The translations under genes and the position numbers were made by a program. The notes below the pieces were generated by a model. It saw only the letters and a program-made list of their open reading frames with translations, did not search any database and had not been told where the DNA came from. A stretch of 64,000 nucleotides of DNA, from positions 1,550,001-1,614,000 of the forward strand of contig NZ_CP059901.1 in NCBI RefSeq assembly GCF_014127285.1, in the 5' to 3' direction. This DNA is from Mumia sp. ZJ1417. GTDB lineage: Bacteria; Actinomycetota; Actinomycetes; Propionibacteriales; Nocardioidaceae. This document shows, piece after piece, positions 26,447 through 34,527 of this stretch (position 1 is its first letter; every line of letters begins with the position of its first letter).

Positions 26447-27660
26447 CCGTACGAGGCCGCGGGGTGACCCGCGTGGTGCTCCTGACGGGCAAGGGCGGAG
26501 TCGGCAAGACGACGACGGCGGCCGGTACGGCGGTGCTCGCCGGCGAGCGAGGCCTGCGGACGCTGGTGCTGTCGACCGACGCCGCGCACTCGCTCTCCGA
26601 CGCGTTCGGCGTCTCGGCCGGAGGGTCGGCCGACGGCCACACGCCCGTGGCGGAGCGCGTGTGGATCCAGCAGGTCGACGCGCAGCGACGCTTCGAGGAC
26701 TCGTGGGCGTCGATCCAGGACTACCTGCGGGCGGTCCTCGACGCCGCCGGCACCGACCCGATCACCGCCGAGGAGATCACCGTCCTCCCGGGTGCCGAGG
26801 AGGTGCTCGCGCTCCTGGCGCTGCGCGACGAGGTCGTCTCGGGCGCGTGGGACCTCGTGGTCGTCGACTGCGCCCCGACCGCCGAGACGCTCCGGCTCCT
26901 CGCGCTGCCGGAGGCGCTCGGCTGGTACCTCGACCGCCTCGCCACCTCCGGCAGCCGGGTCGTCCGGGCCGTGACACCGGCGCTCGCTCGCGCGGCGGGC
27001 GTACCGGTCCCCGAACCGAGGGTCGGTGAGGCCGTGCAGCGCCTGCACGCCGACCTGCGTGAGGTGCGGACGCTCCTGGCTGCTCCCACCTCGTCGGTGC
27101 GACTGGTGCTCACACCGGAGTCGGTGGTGGTCGCCGAGGCGCGCAGGGCGCTGACGACGTTGTCGCTGTACGGCTACACGGTCGACGGGGTGGTCGCGAA
27201 CCGCGTCTTCCCCGACTCGGACGACGACAAGTGGCGCCGCACGTGGGCCGAGGCGCAGCGCGAGACCCTGGCCGACGTGGAGACGTCCTTCGCGCCGCTC
27301 CCGGTGTGGCGCGCCGAGTACGCGCCGAGGGAGCCGGTGGGCGCAGCCGCCCTCGCCGAGCTGGCACGCGCCGCGTACGGGGAGTCCGACCCGGTCGCGG
27401 TCGTCGACGCGCCACCGCCGATGGACGTGGTGCGCCGCGGCGCCGAGGTCGAGCTGCGTCTGGCGCTGCCGTTCGCGACCGGGGGAGAGGTCGGGCTGAC
27501 CCGTCACGGCGGCGATCTGGTGGTCACTGTGGGGTCGTACCGGCGGGTGCTGGCGCTCCCTTCGATGCTCACTAGGTACGCGGTCACAGGAGCGCACCTC
27601 GATGCCGGTCACCTCGCCGTACGGTTTGCACCGCCGCCCGAGACGCGGGCGACACCCTGA
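26443..27660 (+). CDS. ArsA/Get3-family ATPase, single-half form
   Basis: A 405-residue P-loop ATPase with the deviant Walker A GKGGVGKTT at 16-24, a switch region LSTDAAHSLSDAF near 43-55 and DCAPTAETLRLL near 143-154. It is one nucleotide-binding half, not a doubled ArsA. No arsenic pump or sensor genes are near, so an arsenite role is unlikely; the fold also serves in membrane-protein targeting in other organisms. The ATG overlaps the preceding SRPBCC stop (ATGA). A GTG at 26464 is a weaker start. Confidence 0.88.
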   Translation: MTVRGRGVTRVVLLTGKGGVGKTTTAAGTAVLAGERGLRTLVLSTDAAHSLSDAFGVSAGGSADGHTPVAERVWIQQVDAQRRFEDSWASIQDYLRAVLDAAGTDPITAEEITVLPGAEEVLALLALRDEVVSGAWDLVVVDCAPTAETLRLLALPEALGWYLDRLATSGSRVVRAVTPALARAAGVPVPEPRVGEAVQRLHADLREVRTLLAAPTSSVRLVLTPESVVVAEARRALTTLSLYGYTVDGVVANRVFPDSDDDKWRRTWAEAQRETLADVETSFAPLPVWRAEYAPREPVGAAALAELARAAYGESDPVAVVDAPPPMDVVRRGAEVELRLALPFATGGEVGLTRHGGDLVVTVGSYRRVLALPSMLTRYAVTGAHLDAGHLAVRFAPPPETRATP

Positions 27661-27688
27661 GCGATACCGTCGTGGTCGCGGCCCTCGG

Positions 27689-27694
27689 TAGGAT
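27689..27694 (+). promoter_or_regulatory. probable -10 element upstream of the CxxC protein and ROK genes
   Basis: TAGGAT lies about 50 bases before the start at 27746, in the short gap after the ArsA-family gene. No -35 is clear. Confidence 0.35.
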
Positions 27695-27745
27695 CTGACG
27701 ACCCCACCCGCGCTGCACCCCACCGGAATCCGTACGAGGAGAGGC

Positions 27746-28132
27746 ATGACTGCACCGAGCGGCGGCGACGACGTCGGGACCCTGGCGCACGAGGCGATGA
27801 AGCTGGCCCGTGTGCTTGCCCAGCAGGCGACCGAGGGTCGGTTCGCCGCCGGTGGTGAGGCGAACGGTGACACGGACGGTGAAGCGGGCGCGATCCCGCA
27901 CGAGCACCGTCCGGAGGTCTGTGACTACTGCCCGCTCTGCCAGCTGCTCACGGTCGTGCGCCATGCACGCCCCGAGGTGGCCGAGCACCTGGTCTCAGCG
28001 CTGACCTCGCTGACGCTCGCGGCTCGTGGTGTGGTGGAGTCGTGGGCAACGCCCCGAGAGGCGGGGGACGACGGCAAGCGTGCCGACGACCCGGTGGAGA
28101 ACATCGATGTGGAGGACGGGCCATGGCAGTGA
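27746..28132 (+). CDS. hypothetical protein with CxxC motif
   Basis: A 128-residue, largely acidic protein. The central CDYCPLCQLL segment (Cys59, Cys62, Cys65 or nearby) could bind a metal ion or act in redox. Actinobacteria often have such a protein next to an ArsA-family ATPase and a ROK glucokinase. The ATG has AGGAGAG about six bases upstream. It overlaps the next gene by ten bases. Function unknown. Confidence 0.72.
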   Translation: MTAPSGGDDVGTLAHEAMKLARVLAQQATEGRFAAGGEANGDTDGEAGAIPHEHRPEVCDYCPLCQLLTVVRHARPEVAEHLVSALTSLTLAARGVVESWATPREAGDDGKRADDPVENIDVEDGPWQ

Positions 28133-29067
28133 CGGTCGGAGTCGACATCGGCGGGACGAAGATCGCCGTCGCGGTCGTCGACGAGCACGGCGCCGTCGTG
28201 GCCCACGACCGGCGCAAGACGCCGGCGACCGACCCCACGCTGATCGTCGACGCTGTCGCGGAGTCAGTCAACGCGCTCAAGCGCGACCACGACGTCGAGG
28301 CCGTGGGCGTCGGCGCCGCGGGCTTCGTCGATGCAGCCCGTCGTACGGTGCTGTTCGCCCCCAACATCAAGTGGATCGACGAGCCGCTGGCCGACCGCCT
28401 CGAGGCTCTGGTCGACCTCCCCGTCGTCATCGAGAACGACGCCAACGCCGCGGCGTGGGGCGAGTTCCGCTTCGGTGCGGGCGCCGACGTCGACGACATG
28501 CTGCTGGTCACGGTCGGCACCGGGATCGGTGGCGGCATCATCCAGGGCGGCCGCCTCGACCGCGGCGCCTTCGGCGTCGCGGGCGAGATCGGGCACCTGC
28601 GGATGGTCCCGGCGGGGATCCGCTGCGGCTGCGGCCAGTACGGCTGCTGGGAGCAGTACGCCAGCGGGCGCGCGCTCGTGCGAGAGACCCGCGACCGCAT
28701 CAGCGCGCAGATCGATCTCGCGAAGCCGCTGGCCACGCTCGTCGACGGTGACGTCTCGCTGATCACCGGCCAGATGGTGACCGAGCAGGCGCAGAAGGGC
28801 GACCCGATGGCGATCGATCTGATCGCCGACGTCGGCCGCTGGCTCGGCGAGGGCATCGCGAGCCTCGCCGCGGTGATCGACCCGAGCGTGGTGGCGATCG
28901 GTGGCGGTGTCGCTCGCGCCGGCGACCTGCTGCTGGAGCCGGCACGGACGGCGTTCCTGCGGTCGTTGTCGGCCCCCGTCTACCGGCCGCAGGCGGCGTT
29001 GCGCCCCGCAAGCCTCGGCAACGATGCCGGCATGATCGGCGCAGCCGATCTGGCCCGGACACGGTGA
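28123..29067 (+). CDS. glk: ROK-family glucokinase
   Basis: The 314-residue protein is a ROK sugar kinase; the best-known homologue in this neighbourhood of Streptomyces is glucokinase GlkA. Motifs are VDIGGTK at 7-13, ENDANAAAWGE at 104-114 with catalytic Asp106, GEIGH at 154-158 and the zinc-binding CGCGQYGCWEQ at 168-178 (Cys168, Cys170, Cys175). The ATG at 28123 has GGAGG seven bases upstream; upstream in-frame starts add a poor leader. It overlaps the end of the CxxC gene. There is no N-terminal helix-turn-helix, so it is a kinase and not a ROK repressor. Confidence 0.88.
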   Translation: MAVTVGVDIGGTKIAVAVVDEHGAVVAHDRRKTPATDPTLIVDAVAESVNALKRDHDVEAVGVGAAGFVDAARRTVLFAPNIKWIDEPLADRLEALVDLPVVIENDANAAAWGEFRFGAGADVDDMLLVTVGTGIGGGIIQGGRLDRGAFGVAGEIGHLRMVPAGIRCGCGQYGCWEQYASGRALVRETRDRISAQIDLAKPLATLVDGDVSLITGQMVTEQAQKGDPMAIDLIADVGRWLGEGIASLAAVIDPSVVAIGGGVARAGDLLLEPARTAFLRSLSAPVYRPQAALRPASLGNDAGMIGAADLARTR

Positions 29068-29079
29068 CGGGGAGCACGG

Positions 29080-30108
29080 ATGGCTGAGCGTCTCTCGATC
29101 GGTATCGACATCGGTGGCACCCGGGTCAAGGCCGGCGTCGTCGACCTCGACGGGCACGTGCTCGAGCGCCTGAGCCGTGACACGCCGACCACGAGCCCGG
29201 CGGCGGTCCTCGACGCGATCGCGGGCATCGTGGCGAGGCTGCGCCAGCACCACCACGTCACCTCGGTCGGCATCGGTGCGGCGGGGTTCGTCGACGCGAC
29301 ACAGTCGACGGTCCTCTTCTCTCCCCACCTCGCGTGGAGGCACGAGCCGCTGCGCGACGCGGTGCAGCGGCGTACCGGCCTGTCGGTCCTCGTCGACAAC
29401 GACGCCAACGCCGCCGCGTGGGCGGAGTGGCGCTTCGGCGCCGCCCAGAACGAGGAGGACATGGTCTGTCTGACCCTCGGCACCGGCATCGGCGGGTCGC
29501 TCGTGATCGACGGACGCCCTCACCGGGGCCGGTTCGGCATCGCCGGCGAGTTCGGACACATGATCGTGGTGCCCGACGGTCGGGCGTGCGAGTGCGGCAA
29601 CCGAGGGTGCCTCGAGCAGTACGCGAGCGGAAACGCGCTGATCCGTGACGCTCAGGCGGCGGTGGAGCGCGGCGAAGTCTATGGCAAGCGACTGCTCGAG
29701 CGCGTCGACGGTGATGCCGACCGGGTGAACGGTCTTGTCGTGTCGGAGCTGGCGCGCGAGGGCGACGAGGACGCGATCCGATCGCTGCACGACGTGGGGA
29801 CGTGGCTCGGGGTCGGGATCGCCAACCTGGCCGCGGCGTTCGACCCGGGCCTCTTCGTGGTCGGCGGAGGAGTATCCGATGCCGACGACCTGCTGCTCGA
29901 GCCGGCACGGGCTGCCTTCCGACACACGCTGACGGGGCGCGGCTTCCGGCCGGAGGCGCTGATCGTCCGTGCACACCTGGGCAACGACGCGGGCATGATC
30001 GGTGCCGCCGACATGGCACGCACCGTCCGGCGCCGTGCGCGTCGAGGCCGGCGCAGGCGTCCCCTCACGGAGGGGTCGCTGGTGCGGCTCAGCGGTCGAC
30101 GAGCGTGA
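29080..30108 (+). CDS. ROK-family sugar kinase, tandem paralogue
   Basis: A 342-residue paralogue of the preceding kinase, with matching motifs: DIGGTR at 10-15, DNDANAAAWAE at 106-116, GEFGH at 156-160 and CECGNRGCLEQ at 170-180 carrying the three cysteines. Its last 28 residues are a basic Arg-rich tail missing from the first copy. It begins 12 bases after the first gene. Its end overlaps the convergent GntR gene by 20 bases. The substrate may be glucose or another sugar. Confidence 0.88.
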   Translation: MAERLSIGIDIGGTRVKAGVVDLDGHVLERLSRDTPTTSPAAVLDAIAGIVARLRQHHHVTSVGIGAAGFVDATQSTVLFSPHLAWRHEPLRDAVQRRTGLSVLVDNDANAAAWAEWRFGAAQNEEDMVCLTLGTGIGGSLVIDGRPHRGRFGIAGEFGHMIVVPDGRACECGNRGCLEQYASGNALIRDAQAAVERGEVYGKRLLERVDGDADRVNGLVVSELAREGDEDAIRSLHDVGTWLGVGIANLAAAFDPGLFVVGGGVSDADDLLLEPARAAFRHTLTGRGFRPEALIVRAHLGNDAGMIGAADMARTVRRRARRGRRRRPLTEGSLVRLSGRRA

Positions 30109-30829
30109 TCTCGAAGGCGTAGAGGTCGGGCCGGTACGCGTGCTCGCCGTACTCGACCGCGCGTCCGGCATCGTCGTATGCGGTGCGCTGCATGGTCAGC
30201 AGGGGAGCGCCTTTGCGCTCTGACAGGAGCCGTGCCTCCGTTGCGTCGGCGCGCCGGGCGCCGATCCGCTGCTTGGCGACCCGCATCCAGATCCCGGCGC
30301 TGCGCATCGCCGCATAGAGACCGACGTCGGTGAGGTCGATCTCGCCGAGGTCGAGCAGCGGCGCCGGGAGCAGGTTGTGCATGAGCGCGAGCGGCTCGTC
30401 GCCGATGTAGCGGACGCGCTCGAGGGACCACACGGGCGTGCCCGGCTCGAGCTGGAGCTCACGGGCCACATCCTCGCCGGCCTCGATGCGGTGCAGCCCG
30501 AGCACCTCCGTACGCGGGTCCTGCCCAGCGGCGGCGAGGTCGTCGTAAAGGCTGGTGAGCTCGACGGAGCGCCGGACCTTGCCGTGCACAACCTGGGTGC
30601 CGACCCCGCGCTTGCGGACGACCATGCCCTTGTCGACGAGGACCTGGATCGCCTGGCGGACCGTCGGGCGGGAGAGGCCGAGACGACCTGCGAGGGCGAG
30701 CTCGTTGTCGATCCGGTCGCCGGGCGCGAGCGTGCCGCTGACGATCGCCCCCTCGAGCTGCTCGGCGATCTGGAAGTACAGCGGCACCGGACTCGACCGG
30801 TCGAGCGAGATGTCTGGCCCAGCACCCAT
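30089..30829 (-). CDS. GntR/HutC-family regulator of the inositol operon
   Basis: A 246-residue repressor-type protein with an N-terminal winged helix (LSRPTVRQAIQVLVDKGMV near 53-71) and a UTRA effector-binding domain (about 95-240), where an inositol-derived metabolite could bind. It is divergent from a complete inositol operon, and the gap carries a match to the Corynebacterium IolR operator, so it is probably the local IolR. TATAGT lies six bases before the ATG on the - strand, suggesting a leaderless mRNA and self-repression. It runs antiparallel into the ROK gene end. Confidence 0.88.
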   Translation of the reverse strand: MGAGPDISLDRSSPVPLYFQIAEQLEGAIVSGTLAPGDRIDNELALAGRLGLSRPTVRQAIQVLVDKGMVVRKRGVGTQVVHGKVRRSVELTSLYDDLAAAGQDPRTEVLGLHRIEAGEDVARELQLEPGTPVWSLERVRYIGDEPLALMHNLLPAPLLDLGEIDLTDVGLYAAMRSAGIWMRVAKQRIGARRADATEARLLSERKGAPLLTMQRTAYDDAGRAVEYGEHAYRPDLYAFEITLVDR

Positions 30830-30868
30830 GCGAGAACTATAGGGCCAGTGGACGTAAGAACGTCTATA

Positions 30869-30878
30869 TGTCCTGACA
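30869..30878. promoter_or_regulatory. candidate IolR-type operator
   Basis: TGTCCTGACA matches, at all ten positions, the consensus KGWCHTRACA that I recall for the GntR-type repressor IolR of Corynebacterium glutamicum. It lies between the two divergent promoters, immediately before the operon's -35 box, where a repressor could block both. Confidence 0.55.
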
Positions 30879-30883
30879 AAGTA

Positions 30884-30912
30884 TTGACACCTTATGTGAG
30901 GGTCGCCACACT
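30884..30912 (+). promoter_or_regulatory. promoter of the inositol operon
   Basis: A perfect TTGACA at 30884-30889 and CACACT at 30907-30912 are 17 bases apart, the ideal spacing. The start would lie near 30919, giving a leader of about 36 bases to the first gene. Confidence 0.65.
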
Positions 30913-30954
30913 GACGGCATCAGGACGACCAGCGACAAAGGCAAGGTGGACATG

Positions 30955-31821
30955 ATGCGTGGCCGGATCGCCGGGGCTCCGATCTCGTGGGGTGTGTGCG
31001 AGGTCGAGGGGTGGGGCCTCCAGCTGTCGAGAGAGCGTGTGCTCGACGAGATGCGGGAGGTGGGCCTCGAGGCGACCGAGTTCGGGCCGGAGGGCTGGCT
31101 TCCCGACGACCCGGTGGCCAAGGCCGCGGTGCTCCGCGAGCACGGTCTGCAGGCGGTCGGAGGCTTCCTGCCGGTCGTGCTCCACGACGCCGACTCCGAC
31201 CCGACCGCCGCGTTCGACGCCTTCGCGGACGCGTGCGTCGCCGCCGGTGCCGGGGTCGTCGTCCTCGCCGCCGCGACCGGGGTGAACGGGTACGACGCGC
31301 GTCCCGAGCTGGGCGAGGCCCAGTGGGCGACCCTCTGTGCACGCTTGGACGCCTTGCACGACCGCGCCCAGGCCCGCGGGCTGGTCGCCGCCCTCCATCC
31401 GCACGTGGGGACGATGGTCGAGGGTGCCGAGGAGGTCGAGACCGTGCTGACCCGCTCGCGTGTGTCCCTGTGCGTCGACACAGGACACCTCATGGCGGCG
31501 GGCGCCGACCCGGTCCTGCTGACCAAGGAACACCCGGACCGCATCGCGCACGTCCACCTCAAGGACGTCGACGCGCAGCTGGCGAGCGACGTGCACGAGG
31601 GCCGCTCCACGTTCAGCGACGCCGTACGGGCTGGCCTGTTCCGCCCGCTCGGGCAGGGTGACGTCGACGTCGCAGGCCTCGTCGGGCTGCTCGAGACGCA
31701 CGGCTACGACGGCTGGTACGTGCTGGAGCAGGACGTGATGCTGGACCACGAGCCGGAGGGCGAGGGCCCGCTCGGCGACGTCCGGGCGAGCCTCACCTAC
31801 CTCGAGGGTGTCGCCCCGTGA
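30955..31821 (+). CDS. sugar phosphate isomerase/epimerase family, probable inosose dehydratase (IolE-like)
   Basis: A 288-residue TIM-barrel protein starting GRIAGAPISWGVCEV, as do many actinobacterial proteins heading inositol operons. Expected role: dehydration of 2-keto-myo-inositol to 3D-trihydroxycyclohexane-1,2-dione. Metal-ligand stretches include ATEFGPEGW near 35-43, ALHPHVGT near 144-151, CVDTGHL near 177-183 and HVHLKD near 199-204. The ATG at 30955 fits the AAGG site; an ATG three bases earlier is possible. It is the first gene of the operon and overlaps iolC by four bases. Confidence 0.82.
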   Translation: MRGRIAGAPISWGVCEVEGWGLQLSRERVLDEMREVGLEATEFGPEGWLPDDPVAKAAVLREHGLQAVGGFLPVVLHDADSDPTAAFDAFADACVAAGAGVVVLAAATGVNGYDARPELGEAQWATLCARLDALHDRAQARGLVAALHPHVGTMVEGAEEVETVLTRSRVSLCVDTGHLMAAGADPVLLTKEHPDRIAHVHLKDVDAQLASDVHEGRSTFSDAVRAGLFRPLGQGDVDVAGLVGLLETHGYDGWYVLEQDVMLDHEPEGEGPLGDVRASLTYLEGVAP

Positions 31822-32777
31822 CGCCACACGAGACGACACCCTTCGAGGTGCTGACGATGGGCCGGGTCGGGGTCGACATCTATCCCGAGCAGGTGGGCGT
31901 GGGGCTGGAGGACGTGACGTCGTTCGCCAAGTTCCTCGGCGGCAGCGCGACCAACGTCGCGGTTGCCGCTGCGCGGCTCGGTCGCCGGTCGGCGGTGATC
32001 ACCCGTACCGGCGACGATCCCTTCGGCCGGTTCGTGCACCGGGCGCTCGACGGCTTCGGCGTCGACGACCGGTTCGTCACCTCCGTCGCCGGTCTTCCGA
32101 CCCCGGTCACGTTCTGCGAGATCTTCCCTCCGGACGACTTCCCGCTGTACTTCTACCGCCTCCCGACCGCTCCCGATCTCCAGATCCGCGCCGACGAGCT
32201 CGACCTCGACGCCGTACGCGCGGCAGACGTGTTCTGGGTGACCGTGACGGGTCTGTCCGAGGAGCCGAGCCGGGAGGCGACGCTGACCGCGCTCGAGGCG
32301 CGCGGCGGGCGTGGCGTGACGGTGCTCGACCTCGACTACCGGCCGATGTTCTGGGCGTCGGCGGACGAGGCGAGCGCGCAGGTCGCCCGCGCGCTGCCGT
32401 ACGTGACCGTGGCCGTCGGCAACCGCGAGGAGTGCGAGGTCGCGGTCGGCGAGTCCGACCCGGAGGCCGCGGCGAAGGCGCTGCGCGACGCCGGCGTGGG
32501 TCTGGCGGTCGTGAAGCAGGGGCCGGCCGGAGTGCTCGGCACGGATGGCCGCGAGCACGTCATCGTGCCGCCGGTGCCCGTCGAGGTGGTCAACGGCCTC
32601 GGCGCCGGCGACGCGTTCGGGGGTGCGCTGTGCCACGGGCTGCTGGAGAGGTGGGACCTGCGACGGACGCTGTCGTTCGCGAACGCCGCCGGCGCGTACG
32701 TCGCCGGGCAGCTGGCCTGCGCCGACGCGATGCCGGACGTCGCGCAGGTCACGACGATGCTGGGCGGTCACGCATGA
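31818..32777 (+). CDS. iolC: 5-dehydro-2-deoxygluconokinase
   Basis: IolC phosphorylates 2-deoxy-5-keto-gluconate in inositol breakdown. The 319-residue PfkB-fold protein opens with FEVLTMGRVGVDIYPEQ near 9-25, has the FLGGSATNVAVAAARLG loop near 39-55, and the catalytic NGLGAGDAFGGAL signature near 259-271 with Asp265. The IYPEQ feature is typical of IolC. GTG start, overlapping the preceding gene by four bases and the next by four. Confidence 0.9.
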   Translation: MTPHETTPFEVLTMGRVGVDIYPEQVGVGLEDVTSFAKFLGGSATNVAVAAARLGRRSAVITRTGDDPFGRFVHRALDGFGVDDRFVTSVAGLPTPVTFCEIFPPDDFPLYFYRLPTAPDLQIRADELDLDAVRAADVFWVTVTGLSEEPSREATLTALEARGGRGVTVLDLDYRPMFWASADEASAQVARALPYVTVAVGNREECEVAVGESDPEAAAKALRDAGVGLAVVKQGPAGVLGTDGREHVIVPPVPVEVVNGLGAGDAFGGALCHGLLERWDLRRTLSFANAAGAYVAGQLACADAMPDVAQVTTMLGGHA

Positions 32778-33670
32778 GCACGCGCGTGACCGGATCCACC
32801 GTCGCCGAGCTCGTCGACGCCCGGGTCCGCGACCCGGAGTGCATCGGACGCCTTGCCGAGGAACGGCGCCGGCCTGACAGTCTCGTCGGCCAGACCGGCC
32901 GGCTCCTGCTCGTCGCCGCGGACCATCCCGCCCGTGGCGCGCTGCGGGCCGGCGACGACCCGTTGGCGATGGGCGACCGTGCCGTGCTGCTCGACAGGGT
33001 GGTCCGGGCGCTGGAGCGGCCCGGCGTCGACGGCTTCCTCGGGACGGCCGACCTCGTGGACGACCTGCTGCTGATGGGGGTGCTGGAGGACAAGGTCGTC
33101 TTCGGATCGATGAACCGTGGCGGCCTCGCGGGCACCGCGTTCGAGATCGACGACCGCTTCACCGGGTACGACGCGGCCTCGATCCGCCGGGCAGGTCTTC
33201 AAGGCGGCAAGATGCTGCTGCGCATCGATCCGTCGGACCCCGCTACGGTGCGAACGATGGAGGCGTGCGCACGAGCGGTCGACGACCTCGCCGCACACCG
33301 GCTGACGGCGATGGTCGAGCCGTTCCTCTCGCACCGCGACGAGCGGGGGCGGATCCGCAACGATCTCACGACCGAGGCGGTCGTACGGTCGGCGACCGTG
33401 GCCGCCGGGCTCGGAGGGACCTCGTCGCGGACCTGGCTGAAGCTGCCGGTCGTCGACGACATGGACGCGGTCCTCGCCGCCACCACGCTGCCGGTCGTCC
33501 TGCTCGGTGGCGAGGTGTCGTCGGACCAGGGGGCGCAGTTTGCCGCGTGGTCCAAGGCGCTCGCCAGTCCCCAGGTCCGGGGGATGGTCGTCGGCCGCTC
33601 GCTGCTGTACCCGCCTGACGGCGACGTCGAGGCAGCCGTGGACGCCACGGTGGAGATGATCTCCCGATGA
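32774..33670 (+). CDS. Cgl0159-family (beta/alpha)8 aldolase-like protein
   Basis: A 298-residue TIM-barrel protein of a family found in actinobacterial inositol clusters. It shows LLLVAADHPARGAL near 44-57, RAGLQGGKMLLRID near 138-151 and a TWLKLPVVDD stretch near 222-231 whose Lys could form a Schiff base as in class I aldolases. I infer it cleaves 2-deoxy-5-keto-gluconate 6-phosphate to dihydroxyacetone phosphate and malonate semialdehyde (the IolJ step), which no other gene here supplies. It overlaps both neighbours by four bases. Confidence 0.75.
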   Translation: MSTRVTGSTVAELVDARVRDPECIGRLAEERRRPDSLVGQTGRLLLVAADHPARGALRAGDDPLAMGDRAVLLDRVVRALERPGVDGFLGTADLVDDLLLMGVLEDKVVFGSMNRGGLAGTAFEIDDRFTGYDAASIRRAGLQGGKMLLRIDPSDPATVRTMEACARAVDDLAAHRLTAMVEPFLSHRDERGRIRNDLTTEAVVRSATVAAGLGGTSSRTWLKLPVVDDMDAVLAATTLPVVLLGGEVSSDQGAQFAAWSKALASPQVRGMVVGRSLLYPPDGDVEAAVDATVEMISR

Positions 33671-34527
33671 GCGGGCGCGTTCTGCACAGCGCCCGCGAGG
33701 GGCAGGTCGCGCTCGACGTGACGCCGGAGAGCGCCGGGTGGGGCTTCAGCGGCCTGCGCGTCCTGCGGCTCGCACCGGGGGAGTCGTATGACGCCGCGAC
33801 CGGGGACGCCGAGGTGCTGGTGCTCGCCCTGGCCGGCTCGTGCCGGGTGCGGTGCGGCGACGACGAGCTCGTCGTCGCCGGACGGCCGGACGTGTTCGCG
33901 GGGCCGAGCGACTTCGTCTACGTCCCGAGAGGGGCAGACGTCACGATCGTGAGCGAGAACGGCGGCCGGTTCGCGCTCGCCTCGGCCCGATGCGACCGTA
34001 CGCTCCCGTTCCGTCGCGTGGCCGCCGCCGACGTCCCGGTGGAGCTGCGGGGAGCCGGGAGCGCCAGCCGCCAGGTCCACAACCTGTGCCTGCCCGGCAC
34101 GTTCGAGGCTGACCGGCTGATCGTCTGCGAGGTGCTGACGCCTGCCGGCAACTGGTCGTCGTACCCGCCGCACAAGCACGACGAGCAGGGCGAGCACGAG
34201 AGCGAGCTGGAGGAGATCTACTACTTCGAAGTCGCCGACGGGCCGAACGGGCCTGGCCTGGGCTACCAGCGCGTGTACGGCCATGACGGGGCGCCGATCG
34301 ACGAGCTCGCCGAGGTGCGCTCGGGCGACGTCGTCCTCATCCCGTACGGCTGGCACGGTCCGTCGATGGCCGCACCCGGGTACGACCTCTACTACCTGAA
34401 CGTGATGGCGGGCCCGGGAGACGAGCGGGCGTGGCTGATCAGCGACGACCCGCAGCACGCCTGGGTGCGCGACACCTGGGCAGACCAGCCCATCGACCCC
34501 CGGCTCCCGAAGGGAGGACCCCGATGA
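33667..34527 (+). CDS. iolB: 5-deoxy-glucuronate isomerase
   Basis: IolB converts 5-deoxy-D-glucuronate to 2-deoxy-5-keto-D-gluconate. The 286-residue double-cupin protein shows WSSYPPHKHDEQGEHESELEEIYYF metal-binding residues, spread over about 161-185, and GYQRVYG near 199-205. Its length is normal. It follows the aldolase gene with a four-base overlap and overlaps iolD by four. Confidence 0.92.
   Translation: MSGRVLHSAREGQVALDVTPESAGWGFSGLRVLRLAPGESYDAATGDAEVLVLALAGSCRVRCGDDELVVAGRPDVFAGPSDFVYVPRGADVTIVSENGGRFALASARCDRTLPFRRVAAADVPVELRGAGSASRQVHNLCLPGTFEADRLIVCEVLTPAGNWSSYPPHKHDEQGEHESELEEIYYFEVADGPNGPGLGYQRVYGHDGAPIDELAEVRSGDVVLIPYGWHGPSMAAPGYDLYYLNVMAGPGDERAWLISDDPQHAWVRDTWADQPIDPRLPKGGPR

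Noticed and set aside
26443-27660. Arsenite resistance based on the ArsA-like ATPase
   Set aside because: No ArsB, ArsR or ArsC gene is near, only one nucleotide-binding half is present, and the neighbours are START-like proteins.
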